Shown here in pieces: positions 13,301 to 20,443 of a DNA stretch of 23,940 bases (position 1 is its first letter; each line of letters starts with the position of its first letter). The stretch comes from a virus. Below the pieces are notes generated by a model that saw only the letters and a program-made list of their open reading frames with translations, did not search any database and was not told the DNA's origin. A program made the translations under genes and the position numbers. The stretch is taken from IMG/VR virus record IMGVR_UViG_3300008459_004928, positions 1-23,940 of that record, one strand, 5' to 3'.

Positions 13301-13779
13301 AAACTAGTAGTGATGATGTCCCTATGATGGGCATTAAGTTAATTAAGGAATTTGAAGGATGTCATTTAAATGCATATCCTGACCCCCTCACTGGTGGACT
13401 TCCAATTACAATTGGTTGGGGTTCAACAAGAGATAAGAATGGGCAACCATTCCAAATGGGTGATAGCATCACCCAACAGGAAGCAGATGAATTGCTGATT
13501 AGTCAGTGCAAAAATCAATTCCTTCCTGCACTTCGCAAAATCCCACATTGGAATGAAATGTCAGATGGAAAAAGAGGGGCTCTTCTCAGCTTTGCTTATA
13601 ATCTCGGTGCTGGTTTCTACGGTGGCGATAACTTTAATACTATTACTAAACGCCTGAAGAATAAAGAGTGGGATTTAGTTCCCGATGCTCTTTATCTTTA
13701 CCGTAATCCTGGTTCAAATGTAGAAGCAGGACTTGCTCGTAGAAGAAAAGCAGAAGGGGATGCTTGGAAAAAAGGATAA
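13264..13779 (+). CDS. GH24 lysozyme domain, expressed by -1 frameshift from 13046
   Basis: This frame is open from 13234 and has no good start: the first ATG (13324) lacks a ribosome site. Read through the slippery site, it extends the upstream 73 residues by 171 to a 244-residue fusion. A Gly/Ala/Ser/Thr linker (VGGAAPSTSGAAQTSS) leads into a T4/lambda-type lysozyme: LIKEFEGCHLNAYPDP, then TIGWGS, with Glu, Asp and Thr spaced like the E-D-T catalytic triad of T4 lysozyme. GALLSFAYNLGAG and GLARRRKAEGDAW match the family's C-terminal lobe. It cleaves the MurNAc-GlcNAc bond of peptidoglycan. No signal peptide, so release would need a holin or virion delivery. Confidence 0.9.
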   Translation, partial: VGGAAPSTSGAAQTSSDDVPMMGIKLIKEFEGCHLNAYPDPLTGGLPITIGWGSTRDKNGQPFQMGDSITQQEADELLISQCKNQFLPALRKIPHWNEMSDGKRGALLSFAYNLGAGFYGGDNFNTITKRLKNKEWDLVPDALYLYRNPGSNVEAGLARRRKAEGDAWKKG

Positions 13780-13782
13780 ATA
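13775..13782 (+). promoter_or_regulatory. T4-like late promoter motif before the large secreted protein
   Basis: GATAAATA matches the late octamer and overlaps the lysozyme stop codon (TAA 13777-13779). It lies 98 nt before the ATG at 13880. Confidence 0.6.
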
Positions 13783-13859
13783 GTTTCAACCATTGAGTTG
13801 AAACAACTCGACCACACACCACGGTGAGTTGCGTTTAGTAGTTCTTGGAGATAACTGCT
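13783..13859 (+). other. Structured 5' leader with three stem-loops
   Basis: Three stems follow each other: GTTTCAA/TTGAAAC (13783-13804), CAACTC/GAGTTG (13804-13831) and AGTAGTT/AACTGCT (13837-13859). The third carries a GGAG in its loop (13847-13850). No other ribosome site is seen before the ATG at 13880, so this leader may control translation of the large secreted protein. Confidence 0.45.
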
Positions 13860-13879
13860 AAACCAACCACCGTATTTTT

Positions 13880-16117
13880 ATGTCTAACTACACGCAAAGG
13901 GCGCTGGCTGCAGCGTCTGCGCTTCTTATTGGAGTGCCGACCACAGCATTCGCAGATACAATTTCTGGTACAGATTTTGAAACTGGAAATACTTCAGGAT
14001 GGAATACTGGAACTCAAACAGGAACCTTAGACAGCACAATCACAGGACAGGGAACGGGTGTTAGTGTTGTCGATAATCCAGTTATCTTCAATGCCCCTTC
14101 TCATGGTGCAGTGGGAAGTCCAACATTACAAGATGGTTCTCCTAACCCATACCACGCACCTGCCGTAACCCCAACCACTTGGGAGTTTGCTCCTTATGGA
14201 GATGCTGGTGCTGCACTACAACCAAATGGTCAGCAAACATTTAATCAAGCAACAGAAGCACTTGGATTAACATCAGCAGAAAATCAAGCAATAAAAGATC
14301 TTCTTACTCAGCAGCAACAACAATCTGGTTTGGGAAATCCAAATCCAACTGATGCTGCTTGGATTACTAAATCAGTCACATTAGAGACTGGAACAGTTTA
14401 TACAATGTCTTGGAACTACATTGGAACTGACTATGTTCCTTTCAATGATGGTTCTATTACTTCACTTGTTTATCAAGGAACAGGTTCTTCTCCAACAGTA
14501 ACCGTTAATAATCAACTTCAAAATTATGCACTGCTTGGATTTACTAATCCTGGAACTGGTGATTATTCAACAGGAACTTATGGTTCTACTGGATGGCAGT
14601 ATTCAACTTATCAAGTAGGTGCTGATGGTGATTATCTTTTAGGATTTGCAGTATTCAACCTTGGAGATACCGCATTATCACCAGTTCTTTTAGTTGATAG
14701 TCAGCCTGGAACTACAACAGCAAATGGTCAATCATTTACTCCTGTTGCTCCAAACAACCCAGATGCTCCATCTGTTGATGAGGTAGCACCAACTCCTGAA
14801 CCAACTCCTGAACCCACACCAGAACCAGAACCTACACCAGAACCAGAACCCACACCAGAACCCACACCAGAGCCAACTCCTGAACCAGAACCAGAACCAA
14901 CTCCAGAACCCACACCAGAGCCAACTCCTGAACCAGAACCAGAACCAACTCCTGAACCTACACCAGAACCAGAACCCACACCAGAGCCAACTCCTGAACC
15001 TACACCAGAACCAGAACCCACACCAGAGCCAACTCCTGAACCAGAACCAGAACCAACTCCTGAACCTACACCAGAACCAGAACCAACTCCTGAACCAGAA
15101 CCACCAACATTATTAAACTCTGTGACTGTTCCTGCACCAGGACTTCCAGTTGTTTCTACTACCGAGATAACTCACAAGTCATCTGAGAAGGACGGAGTTC
15201 AAAAGATTAGAAGAGAGTTTGCAACTACAACTCAAACTCCACTATTAAGACAAGATACTTATAGTGATGGAACCGTTGTAAGTTCATTACTTCTTTCTGT
15301 TGATACTGAAAATACTCACGATGTTCTTTCTGGACGTACTGACCAGTATGATGTTTTAGATAAGATTGGTGGTGGATTACAAAATCTATTCATTCACGAA
15401 CCAACTGAACCGACTACTGATAAGGTAAGAGTATTCAGTAACAACTATTATGCCTGGTCTTCTGGTGAGAATGGATATTCTGGTAAGACTTTAATTATTG
15501 GTGGTGGATTAGAGATTGATATTAAACCAACCTGGACGATTGGTGGTCAGTATAATAATATGAATATTGATTTGGGTGGTGTTGATAGCACTTCTAAACT
15601 TCTTAAAAATCATTATGGAATATTCAATATGTTCCGTGGAAATACATTCTCACTCTTAACAAATGCTGGATATTCTCAGAACAAATATAATGTATCCAGA
15701 AATGTTCAGGGTGTCTTCAATAATGAAAGTTCAGCACAAGGTAAAGAATGGTTTGTAAATAACAGATTATTCTGGCACCTGAATAAAAATGTAACTCCAT
15801 TTGTTGGATATACTGTTGGTAATTATCAGAGAGATGGATTTATTGAAAGTGGTTCAGTTCAATCCAGAAGAACTGTTGATGATGTAAATAAAACTTCACA
15901 TTCTGGTGAGGTGGGTCTAAATATTTCACACCGTTTTGGTGGAAAGAAAAAGGACTTATTTGGAATAACCGTTGGTGGTTCTTATGAGACTAGTGGAATG
16001 ATTGAGGCATCTGCTTCTGTTGATTATAAAGAGATGGTGGTTATTGAAGGAATTCATCAAATCAATGATGGCGTTTCTAACACTGCAGTTTCTGCAAAAC
16101 TTAAATTTAAGTTCTGA
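13880..16117 (+). CDS. Large secreted protein with Pro-Glu-Thr stalk and beta-barrel-like C-terminus
   Basis: A 745-residue protein. A signal peptide (1-25, ending TAFA) is followed by a Thr/Gly/Asn-rich passenger of about 275 residues ([17 protein letters not shown] at its start, like carbohydrate-binding or anchor-type extracellular domains). Next comes a 105-residue tract (304-408) of only Pro, Thr and Glu, which would form a stiff extended stalk. The last part (about 470-745) has alternating aromatic/polar strands such as [15 protein letters not shown] and TPFVGYTVG. It ends KLKFKF, a terminal Phe signature of BAM-assembled barrels. The layout is that of a type V autotransporter or outer-membrane adhesin. 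It has a late promoter motif and a structured leader. No enzyme motif seen; role unknown. Confidence 0.75.
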   Translation: MSNYTQRALAAASALLIGVPTTAFADTISGTDFETGNTSGWNTGTQTGTLDSTITGQGTGVSVVDNPVIFNAPSHGAVGSPTLQDGSPNPYHAPAVTPTTWEFAPYGDAGAALQPNGQQTFNQATEALGLTSAENQAIKDLLTQQQQQSGLGNPNPTDAAWITKSVTLETGTVYTMSWNYIGTDYVPFNDGSITSLVYQGTGSSPTVTVNNQLQNYALLGFTNPGTGDYSTGTYGSTGWQYSTYQVGADGDYLLGFAVFNLGDTALSPVLLVDSQPGTTTANGQSFTPVAPNNPDAPSVDEVAPTPEPTPEPTPEPEPTPEPEPTPEPTPEPTPEPEPEPTPEPTPEPTPEPEPEPTPEPTPEPEPTPEPTPEPTPEPEPTPEPTPEPEPEPTPEPTPEPEPTPEPEPPTLLNSVTVPAPGLPVVSTTEITHKSSEKDGVQKIRREFATTTQTPLLRQDTYSDGTVVSSLLLSVDTENTHDVLSGRTDQYDVLDKIGGGLQNLFIHEPTEPTTDKVRVFSNNYYAWSSGENGYSGKTLIIGGGLEIDIKPTWTIGGQYNNMNIDLGGVDSTSKLLKNHYGIFNMFRGNTFSLLTNAGYSQNKYNVSRNVQGVFNNESSAQGKEWFVNNRLFWHLNKNVTPFVGYTVGNYQRDGFIESGSVQSRRTVDDVNKTSHSGEVGLNISHRFGGKKKDLFGITVGGSYETSGMIEASASVDYKEMVVIEGIHQINDGVSNTAVSAKLKFKF
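14789..15103 (+). repeat. Coding tandem repeat, Pro-Thr-Pro-Glu tract
   Basis: About 315 nt of degenerate CCAACTCCTGAA / CCAGAACCA units encode 105 residues made of PTPEP and PEPEP. Third positions vary (CCT, CCC, CCA; ACA, ACT), so the peptide pattern is older than the exact DNA repeats. It can change length by slippage. Confidence 0.9.
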
Positions 16118-16156
16118 TTTACCTAAATATGAGGTAGAACATCATCACAAGGACTG

Positions 16157-16561
16157 ATGGGTAAACAAAAAGAAAATCGTATGAGTACATTGATTCGTAT
16201 TGCTATCTTGAGTTGGTCCGCTGCTCTTCTTACTGCTAGTTATGCTGGTGCTCTATCTAAGATGGACCCCACATTTATTGCAACAGTCTTCACTGCATCT
16301 GCTGCCACTTTTGGCATCAATACAATGAAAAAAGGTGGTGATGATGAAGATGAAAAGAAACCAGAAGTAAAGAGAGAGGAGTATGTAGTTGCTCCTCCTT
16401 CTCCAGAACCAGTTTGGTCTGAACCTGCAGAACAACCATTAGTTGCAAGAGCACAACCAGAAGAAACAGAATCATCATTAGAGTCTCGTGTTGAAGCACT
16501 GGAATCTAAAGTTGATGGTGAAGATGAAGGTTTTGTTCCACCAAGAAGAGGAGACCTCTGA
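16157..16561 (+). CDS. Membrane protein with acidic tail, possible holin
   Basis: ATG 16157 follows AAGGA. The 134-residue protein has a basic N-terminus, then two hydrophobic segments (about 11-33, IRIAILSWSAALLTASYAGA, and 36-55, DPTFIATVFTASAATFGIN). An acidic, Pro/Glu-rich region follows, with a short coiled coil (SSLESRVEALESKVDGE). Two helices close together near a lysozyme gene fit a class II holin, but the long acidic tail is not typical, and holins cannot be called on topology alone. It is the first of a chain of overlapping small genes that runs to 19000. Confidence 0.6.
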   Translation: MGKQKENRMSTLIRIAILSWSAALLTASYAGALSKMDPTFIATVFTASAATFGINTMKKGGDDEDEKKPEVKREEYVVAPPSPEPVWSEPAEQPLVARAQPEETESSLESRVEALESKVDGEDEGFVPPRRGDL

Positions 16562-16668
16562 TGGCAAAGTCTGCTAACAAAGGTAAGAACGGTTCTGGAA
16601 AGCAACCAAAGCAAAATCAAGGAAATACTTCTGCTAAAAAAGCAAAGAATGGTGGCAAGAAAAAATGA
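16561..16668 (+). CDS. 35-residue highly basic peptide
   Basis: Starts in a TGATG overlap with the previous gene. Its 35 residues are almost only Lys, Gly, Asn, Gln, Ser and Ala (MAKSANKGKNGSGKQP at the start, GGKKK at the end), with 12 Lys and no acidic residue. It is disordered and would bind nucleic acid or an acidic partner; the acidic tail of the gene just upstream is one candidate. The stop overlaps the next start (ATGA). Function unknown. Confidence 0.55.
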   Translation: MAKSANKGKNGSGKQPKQNQGNTSAKKAKNGGKKK

Positions 16669-16844
16669 TTGAATTTGTGACTTTGGTTGTTGTGGGGCAT
16701 ATGCTAATTGGTCCAGATTTATGTCAAATTGATTTTCTAGGTGACAATAAAATTTACACATTTACATACCAATGCCAAGAGAATGGAACACTCCTAAACG
16801 AGAGTGTTGGAATGCTCCCATCCATCAGATACTCAAAGCTATAG
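16665..16844 (+). CDS. 59-residue small protein with hydrophobic N-terminus
   Basis: Begins at ATG 16665 in an ATGA overlap with the basic peptide gene. The first 20 residues (MIEFVTLVVVGHMLIGPDLC) look like a signal peptide or single membrane anchor ending at a Cys. A short beta-rich part follows with a second Cys (FTYQCQENG). The last 73 nt are also used, in another frame, by the next gene. It could be a small exported protein; the hydrophobic N-terminus fits either export or anchoring. Confidence 0.5.
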   Translation: MIEFVTLVVVGHMLIGPDLCQIDFLGDNKIYTFTYQCQENGTLLNESVGMLPSIRYSKL

Positions 16845-16972
16845 ATAATCACACCCGTCTTCACATGCAGACGGGTGATTTTTGGCATGAAGAACAGGCC
16901 CAGATATTGAGAAAATATGTAAAAGATTTGAAAGTCTGGATACATAAAGAAGAAGGATGGTGGGATGAATGA
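16772..16972 (+). CDS. 66-residue His/Trp-rich soluble protein
   Basis: The frame begins inside the previous gene (73-nt overlap). It encodes MPREWNTPKRECWNAPIHQI and then a helical part with KAIDNHTRLHMQTGDFWHEE and LRKYVKDLKVWIHKEEG. I believe similar proteins recur in cyanomyoviruses, without known function. The stop overlaps the next start (ATGA). The regular amphipathic helices and rich aromatic content support a real folded protein. Confidence 0.65.
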   Translation: MPREWNTPKRECWNAPIHQILKAIDNHTRLHMQTGDFWHEEQAQILRKYVKDLKVWIHKEEGWWDE

Positions 16973-17715
16973 AAAAAATCCTAGCAACGATCGGTTTATC
17001 ATTAACTCTAACAATTCCAGCAATTGCTAGTTCTTTAGCACCAACACAACCAACAGTAAAACCATACAGTGCTGCTGCAATGGGTTGTATGATACTTCTA
17101 GAATGTACTGAGGGTGTAGAAAAACTCACAGTAGATTCTGAGTTATTAAAAGAACCAGACTTTGATCCATTTAGAGAAGAACTAAAAAGAATTATTACTG
17201 CTCTTGATGCAGTGAATGTTCCTGTCTATGTTGCACCAGAAAGATACTTTACTCCAAGAACAGTAGGATTATATAAACCAAACTACAATCGTTTCTTTGT
17301 AAACGAACAACTCCTTAAAGACCCCAGAGAGTTTCTGGGAACGATGAGACATGAGGGATGGCATGTTGTTCAAGATTGCATGGGTGGTGGATTGCAAACT
17401 TCATTTATGGCTCAAGTACATCAGGATTCTGAAATTCCTGCTTGGATAATGAAGAATACTAGACTGACTTATGAATCAATGATGCAAAGTCGTGCAGTTC
17501 CTTGGGAGGCAGATGCTAACTGGGCAGAGGAGCAATCTAATGTAACTGCAGAAAAGTTAGAGATGTGTTCCAAAGGTCCTTTGTGGGATCAAATTCGTCC
17601 TACACCAATGACCATGGATTGGTTGATTGGATGTGGGTGGATGAAACCACAAGAAGGTAAGTATCCTTATTACCCAAATAAAAAAGTAGAGTATTGCACT
17701 GAAGGTAAGTATTAA
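16969..17715 (+). CDS. Secreted HExxH-type putative zinc metallopeptidase
   Basis: A 248-residue protein with a clear signal peptide (1-20, MKKILATIGLSLTLTIPAIA). The segment FLGTMRHEGWHVVQDCMGGG contains the zinc motif HEGWH (His128, Glu129, His132). WEADANWAEE (179-188) can supply the third ligand, Glu180, as in gluzincin-like peptidases. Five or more Cys residues suggest disulfides in the periplasm. It starts in an ATGA overlap and ends in TAATG with the next gene. Substrate unknown; a periplasmic or surface protein is most likely. The call depends on the HExxH motif and its helix context. Confidence 0.68.
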   Translation: MKKILATIGLSLTLTIPAIASSLAPTQPTVKPYSAAAMGCMILLECTEGVEKLTVDSELLKEPDFDPFREELKRIITALDAVNVPVYVAPERYFTPRTVGLYKPNYNRFFVNEQLLKDPREFLGTMRHEGWHVVQDCMGGGLQTSFMAQVHQDSEIPAWIMKNTRLTYESMMQSRAVPWEADANWAEEQSNVTAEKLEMCSKGPLWDQIRPTPMTMDWLIGCGWMKPQEGKYPYYPNKKVEYCTEGKY

Positions 17716-17864
17716 TGGAATTACCTTGGGGAGTTATTTCAATATTGGGTTGTGGTCTCATCTTTACTTTATATGTGATTTACTACATATTACGATTAGC
17801 ACACGAGGAAATGGAAAATGAAGAACCTAGCAATCATTCTATCAACAACAAGTCTTCTCATTAG
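17715..17864 (+). CDS. 49-residue single-pass membrane protein
   Basis: The ATG overlaps the preceding stop by one base (TAATG). One long hydrophobic segment (about 4-28, PWGVISILGCGLIFTLYVIY) is followed by a charged and polar tail (RLAHEEMENEEPSNHS). The last 47 nt overlap the next gene in another frame. Topology is like an inner-membrane subunit of a small two-gene pair. No known family recognised. Confidence 0.55.
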   Translation: MELPWGVISILGCGLIFTLYVIYYILRLAHEEMENEEPSNHSINNKSSH

Positions 17865-18030
17865 TGGGGCACTTTGTTATGGTGCTTATGTGACTTATAA
17901 GAAAGCAGAAGCAATTCTCAACAACCCAGAAGAATTTGTTGGTAAAGTTGTGGAGAATCAAGTTAATAGAGCATTTGAAAAATTACCTATTCCCAAACTA
18001 AATACTGAGAAGTTTAAATTACCATTCTAA
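17818..18030 (+). CDS. 70-residue membrane-anchored protein
   Basis: ATG 17818 follows an AGGA site (17804-17807) and overlaps the preceding gene. The N-terminal 30 residues (MKNLAIILSTTSLLISGALC) are a signal anchor or signal peptide. The rest is a charged helix (KKAEAILNNPEEFVGKVV) and a Pro-rich end (KLPIPKLNTEKFKLPF). There is no good lipobox at the Cys. The stop overlaps the nuclease start (TAATG). Its place beside an overlapping one-helix gene resembles spanin pairs, but the features are not diagnostic. Confidence 0.65.
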   Translation: MKNLAIILSTTSLLISGALCYGAYVTYKKAEAILNNPEEFVGKVVENQVNRAFEKLPIPKLNTEKFKLPF

Positions 18031-18443
18031 TGTCCGATAAAGATCCATACATTTATAGAATTAAGTCAGTTCATAAGGTTGTAGATGGTGATACTATTGA
18101 TGCTGATATTGACCTTGGTTTTGATATCTCCCTTACTAAGCGAATTCGTCTTGCTGGTATCGATACCCCAGAGAGCAGAACAACTGATGTTAAGGAAAAA
18201 GCACTTGGTCTTGAAGTTAAAGAATGGCTTAAAAAAAGACTAGAGTTTGCTAAAGATATTATAATTAAGACAGAGTTACCAGATAGCACAGAGAAGTATG
18301 GTCGTATTATCGGTCATCTGTATATCAATGGAGAAGAAGTATCTATCAATAATCAAATGATTTCTGACGGATATGCTTGGGAATATGATGGTGGCACAAA
18401 GAAGAAGGATTTTGATGCCTTGTTAGCAAAAAGGAAAAAGTGA
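18030..18443 (+). CDS. Thermonuclease (staphylococcal nuclease fold)
   Basis: A 137-residue SNase-domain protein. VVDGDTIDAD (17-26) holds the calcium ligand Asp21, IRLAGIDTPESR has Arg40, Asp45, Thr46 and Glu48, and KYGRIIGHLY has Arg92. These match Asp21, Arg35, Asp40, Thr41, Glu43 and Arg87 of staphylococcal nuclease. It cuts DNA and RNA to 3'-nucleotides. No signal peptide is present, so it should act inside the host cell, perhaps in host DNA or RNA breakdown for nucleotide recycling. Coupled start (TAATG) and stop (GTGA) keep it in the small-gene operon. Confidence 0.92.
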   Translation: MSDKDPYIYRIKSVHKVVDGDTIDADIDLGFDISLTKRIRLAGIDTPESRTTDVKEKALGLEVKEWLKKRLEFAKDIIIKTELPDSTEKYGRIIGHLYINGEEVSINNQMISDGYAWEYDGGTKKKDFDALLAKRKK

Positions 18444-18640
18444 TTTACTTTAATATTGTTAGACTATTCCTGATTATCTGGAGTGCTCTTATGATTTCTG
18501 CTATTGATTCTGTTGGTATTAGAGAAGGTGGTCAGATTGAATTGGAGCATACAAGTAGAGATGCTTATACTAAAGTTCTCATACTTGCTGTGGGTTCTTT
18601 TCTTGGTGATGCTGCATTCAAATTAAAGCAAAAGAAATGA
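18440..18640 (+). CDS. 66-residue two-helix membrane protein
   Basis: Starts with GTG in a GTGA overlap with the nuclease stop. Hydrophobic segments at about 2-22 (IYFNIVRLFLIIWSALMISA) and 45-60 (VLILAVGSFLGDAAF) flank a polar loop, and the protein ends in a Lys-rich tail. Two helices with short termini would also fit a holin or antiholin. The stop overlaps the next start (ATGA). Not recognised. Confidence 0.58.
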   Translation: MIYFNIVRLFLIIWSALMISAIDSVGIREGGQIELEHTSRDAYTKVLILAVGSFLGDAAFKLKQKK

Positions 18641-18870
18641 AACTTTTTATCTTAGATTTATTAATAGTCTTAAGATTGCTGACTAATGATGGTATGATGC
18701 TTGAGAATAGAAGACCTATTCCTAAGAGACAACCACCAGAAGTTTTTCGTTTTGTTAGGAGACCCGCACGAAGAGGTCGTAAAAAATCGTTACCATATGA
18801 TACAGATTTATTAAATAGTAAAGATTTAATTACGGTCTTTACTAATGACCCAGGCACTATCAAAGATTGA
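18637..18870 (+). CDS. 77-residue basic protein, unknown
   Basis: Starts in an ATGA overlap. A hydrophobic N-terminus (MKLFILDLLIVLRLL) leads into a strongly basic middle (ENRRPIPKRQPPEVFRFVRR, PARRGRKK) and a polar end. It may be a membrane-tethered basic protein. The last 26 nt overlap the next small gene. Function unknown. Confidence 0.5.
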   Translation: MKLFILDLLIVLRLLTNDGMMLENRRPIPKRQPPEVFRFVRRPARRGRKKSLPYDTDLLNSKDLITVFTNDPGTIKD

Positions 18871-19000
18871 ATCGGAACAAGAAATTAAACAAAAAAAAGT
18901 CGAGAAAGATAACATCTTCCTCGACATACTTTATAATCTTGTAGTTCAACTTCCTGTGATTGCAGTTACTTGGGTTATTTCTAAATTTGATTGGGATTAG
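18845..19000 (+). CDS. 51-residue tail-anchored membrane protein
   Basis: Encodes a charged helix (SKIESEQEIKQKKVEKD) followed by a C-terminal hydrophobic segment (LDILYNLVVQLPVIAVTWVI) and a short end. It is the last gene of the plus-strand small-gene chain. Its TAG shares the four bases TTAG with the TAA of the convergent minus-strand gene, so the two transcripts meet without a spacer. No terminator is seen. Function unknown. Confidence 0.5.
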   Translation: MTQALSKIESEQEIKQKKVEKDNIFLDILYNLVVQLPVIAVTWVISKFDWD

Positions 19001-19881
19001 AACGATAAACGTGCAGATAATTTCTTAGCAATTTTTTTAGCAGGGGCAAAGAGGGATTTAAATCTTTCTTTGCCTTCTTTTGTAAATTTGTCTTTTATCA
19101 CATCATCAATAATAATTTTATTATCAAGTTCATAAAGAGCATTGATTTCAACTTGGTCACGAATGTATTGTTCTACATTAGTTACTTGCTCTACTAGTCT
19201 TGTTCCATCAGCAGAGTATTCAAATACATCAACGTGACCACCCTCAGCCATTACATAATGAAGAACAGGTTTAACTTGTTTAATTTTAATTTTAAACTTA
19301 TTCTTTGTTGCTTCTTTAATCATTGGTTCCGCAGCATTTTTTAATGCATTCAGAACTGTTGTTGATGCTATCGTAGCAGCAGTTGTGACTACTGCGACAG
19401 CACCAGCCGTAGCAACAAGAGAAGGGTCAGGTAGATTAATATCGACTCCATAAGCAGTAAAAGTAGGTTGGGGTTTATCTGCTGGAACTTCTGCTACTGG
19501 AGTAGGAACAGGAGTTTGAGTAGGGGGAGTTTGAACAACCTGAGGCAGTTGAGGAGGGGGGGTAGCATCTGGTAACCCCCTTGTTTTTTCCTGTTGTTCT
19601 TGTGCTTGTTTTTGACGTTCTGCATTTACAGCAGCATCAAACTCTGCTTGAGTTGGAACATTAATAACTGGATACTTGATCGCAGTATTTGGAACATCAA
19701 CAACAGGAACTTCCAATCCACGAACAACAGGTTGCTCAACACCACGAACATTTGGTCTATCTATAGTTGAAATTACAGATGGACCAGAGATTCGATTGAT
19801 GTTTGCATTTGGAACACTAATCGGATTATTTCCGATTATAGGTCTTAGATTTGGATTATCAATTAGTTGTATTGGTTCCAT
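18997..19881 (-). CDS. 294-residue protein with a membrane segment and Pro-rich middle
   Basis: I start at the ATG on the minus strand at 19881, because GAGG lies 8 nt upstream of it; an ATG at 19890 and a TTG at 19896 are alternatives. The N-terminal part is rich in Asn, Pro, Val and Ile (LIDNPNLRPIIGNNP, then VVRGLEVPVVDVPN). A Gln/Glu-rich helix and a Pro/Thr/Gln stretch follow, then a hydrophobic segment at about 155-180 (LVATAGAVAVVTTAATI). The C-terminal half is basic, charged and well structured. It ends ARLSF. It is the last gene of the minus-strand group. Not recognised; a cell-envelope or structural role is possible. Confidence 0.72.
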   Translation of the reverse strand: MEPIQLIDNPNLRPIIGNNPISVPNANINRISGPSVISTIDRPNVRGVEQPVVRGLEVPVVDVPNTAIKYPVINVPTQAEFDAAVNAERQKQAQEQQEKTRGLPDATPPPQLPQVVQTPPTQTPVPTPVAEVPADKPQPTFTAYGVDINLPDPSLVATAGAVAVVTTAATIASTTVLNALKNAAEPMIKEATKNKFKIKIKQVKPVLHYVMAEGGHVDVFEYSADGTRLVEQVTNVEQYIRDQVEINALYELDNKIIIDDVIKDKFTKEGKERFKSLFAPAKKIAKKLSARLSF

Positions 19882-20443
19882 TGACCACATCCTCAACTCT
19901 TGGGTATTTCACAACAACATCGGCACAAACTTTGAAGTAAGGACTATCTGGATGGAACATGACTCCATTCTTATATGCTTCACCGCATTTTAATAATCTA
20001 ACAAGTTCAAAATCTAAACGTGCTTTGTCTGTTTCTGCTTGTTGTCTAGCAATTTCAGTCTCTGCTCTCTTTTTACATAAATTCATTAGATGACTATCTA
20101 ATGGGATGTTGAGACCTGCAGAAATACCCCAGTTCCCATTACGTGATGCAAAGGTTTCTGGGTCATCACTATTATTTTGACTCGTTGTTCCAAATGGGGA
20201 TATTGAAAAAGTTGCCCCCTGACAACTCACTCCACCACCATAAGTATTAAGTGCAAAAGGACCCTGAAGAACTTGAACTGCTTGGTTAGTTACGTTTCCT
20301 GTAGCACTTGCACTTGGTCCAGCAATGTTTGTATTACTAGGTGCAGGAGCACTTTGGGCAAATGCAGTCCCTGTTGAAATTATTGCGTAAAGACAGAGAT
20401 TGATGTAGTGGTTGATTGGGTTTCTGTGGTGCGATCTATCCAT
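19859..20443 (-). CDS. 194-residue exported protein with Cys residues
   Basis: The start at 20443 overlaps the preceding gene by 64 nt in another frame; no later ATG is in place for the signal peptide. Residues 1-30 form an export signal with an unusual polar, His-rich start (MDRSHHRNPINHYINLCLYA) and ending TAFAQS. The mature part is Ser/Asn/Gly-rich (AVQVLQGPFALNTYGGGVSC, QGATFSISPF). It then becomes a long charged helix (KKRAETEIARQQAETDKA) and a Cys-bearing end (LKCGEAYKNGVMFHPDSPYF). Not recognised. It overlaps the next gene by 23 nt. Confidence 0.7.
   Translation of the reverse strand: MDRSHHRNPINHYINLCLYAIISTGTAFAQSAPAPSNTNIAGPSASATGNVTNQAVQVLQGPFALNTYGGGVSCQGATFSISPFGTTSQNNSDDPETFASRNGNWGISAGLNIPLDSHLMNLCKKRAETEIARQQAETDKARLDFELVRLLKCGEAYKNGVMFHPDSPYFKVCADVVVKYPRVEDVVNGTNTTN

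Noticed and set aside
13046-13779. Lysozyme gene broken by a frameshift (pseudogene)
   Set aside because: The slippery heptamer in exact phase, its immediate stop, the spaced stem and the intact lysozyme domain fit programmed shifting better than decay.
13845-14030. Small frame overlapping the start of the large secreted protein
   Set aside because: TTG start in a hairpin loop and no recognisable composition; the other frame has a clear signal peptide.
14728-15021. Minus-strand frame encoding a GSGVGSGV repeat protein
   Set aside because: It is the complement of the Pro-Glu-Thr repeat of the plus-strand gene and has no start signals.
14789-15103. Possible CRISPR-like or other non-coding repeat array
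   Set aside because: The units are short, degenerate and in codon phase with the large secreted protein, with no unique spacers.
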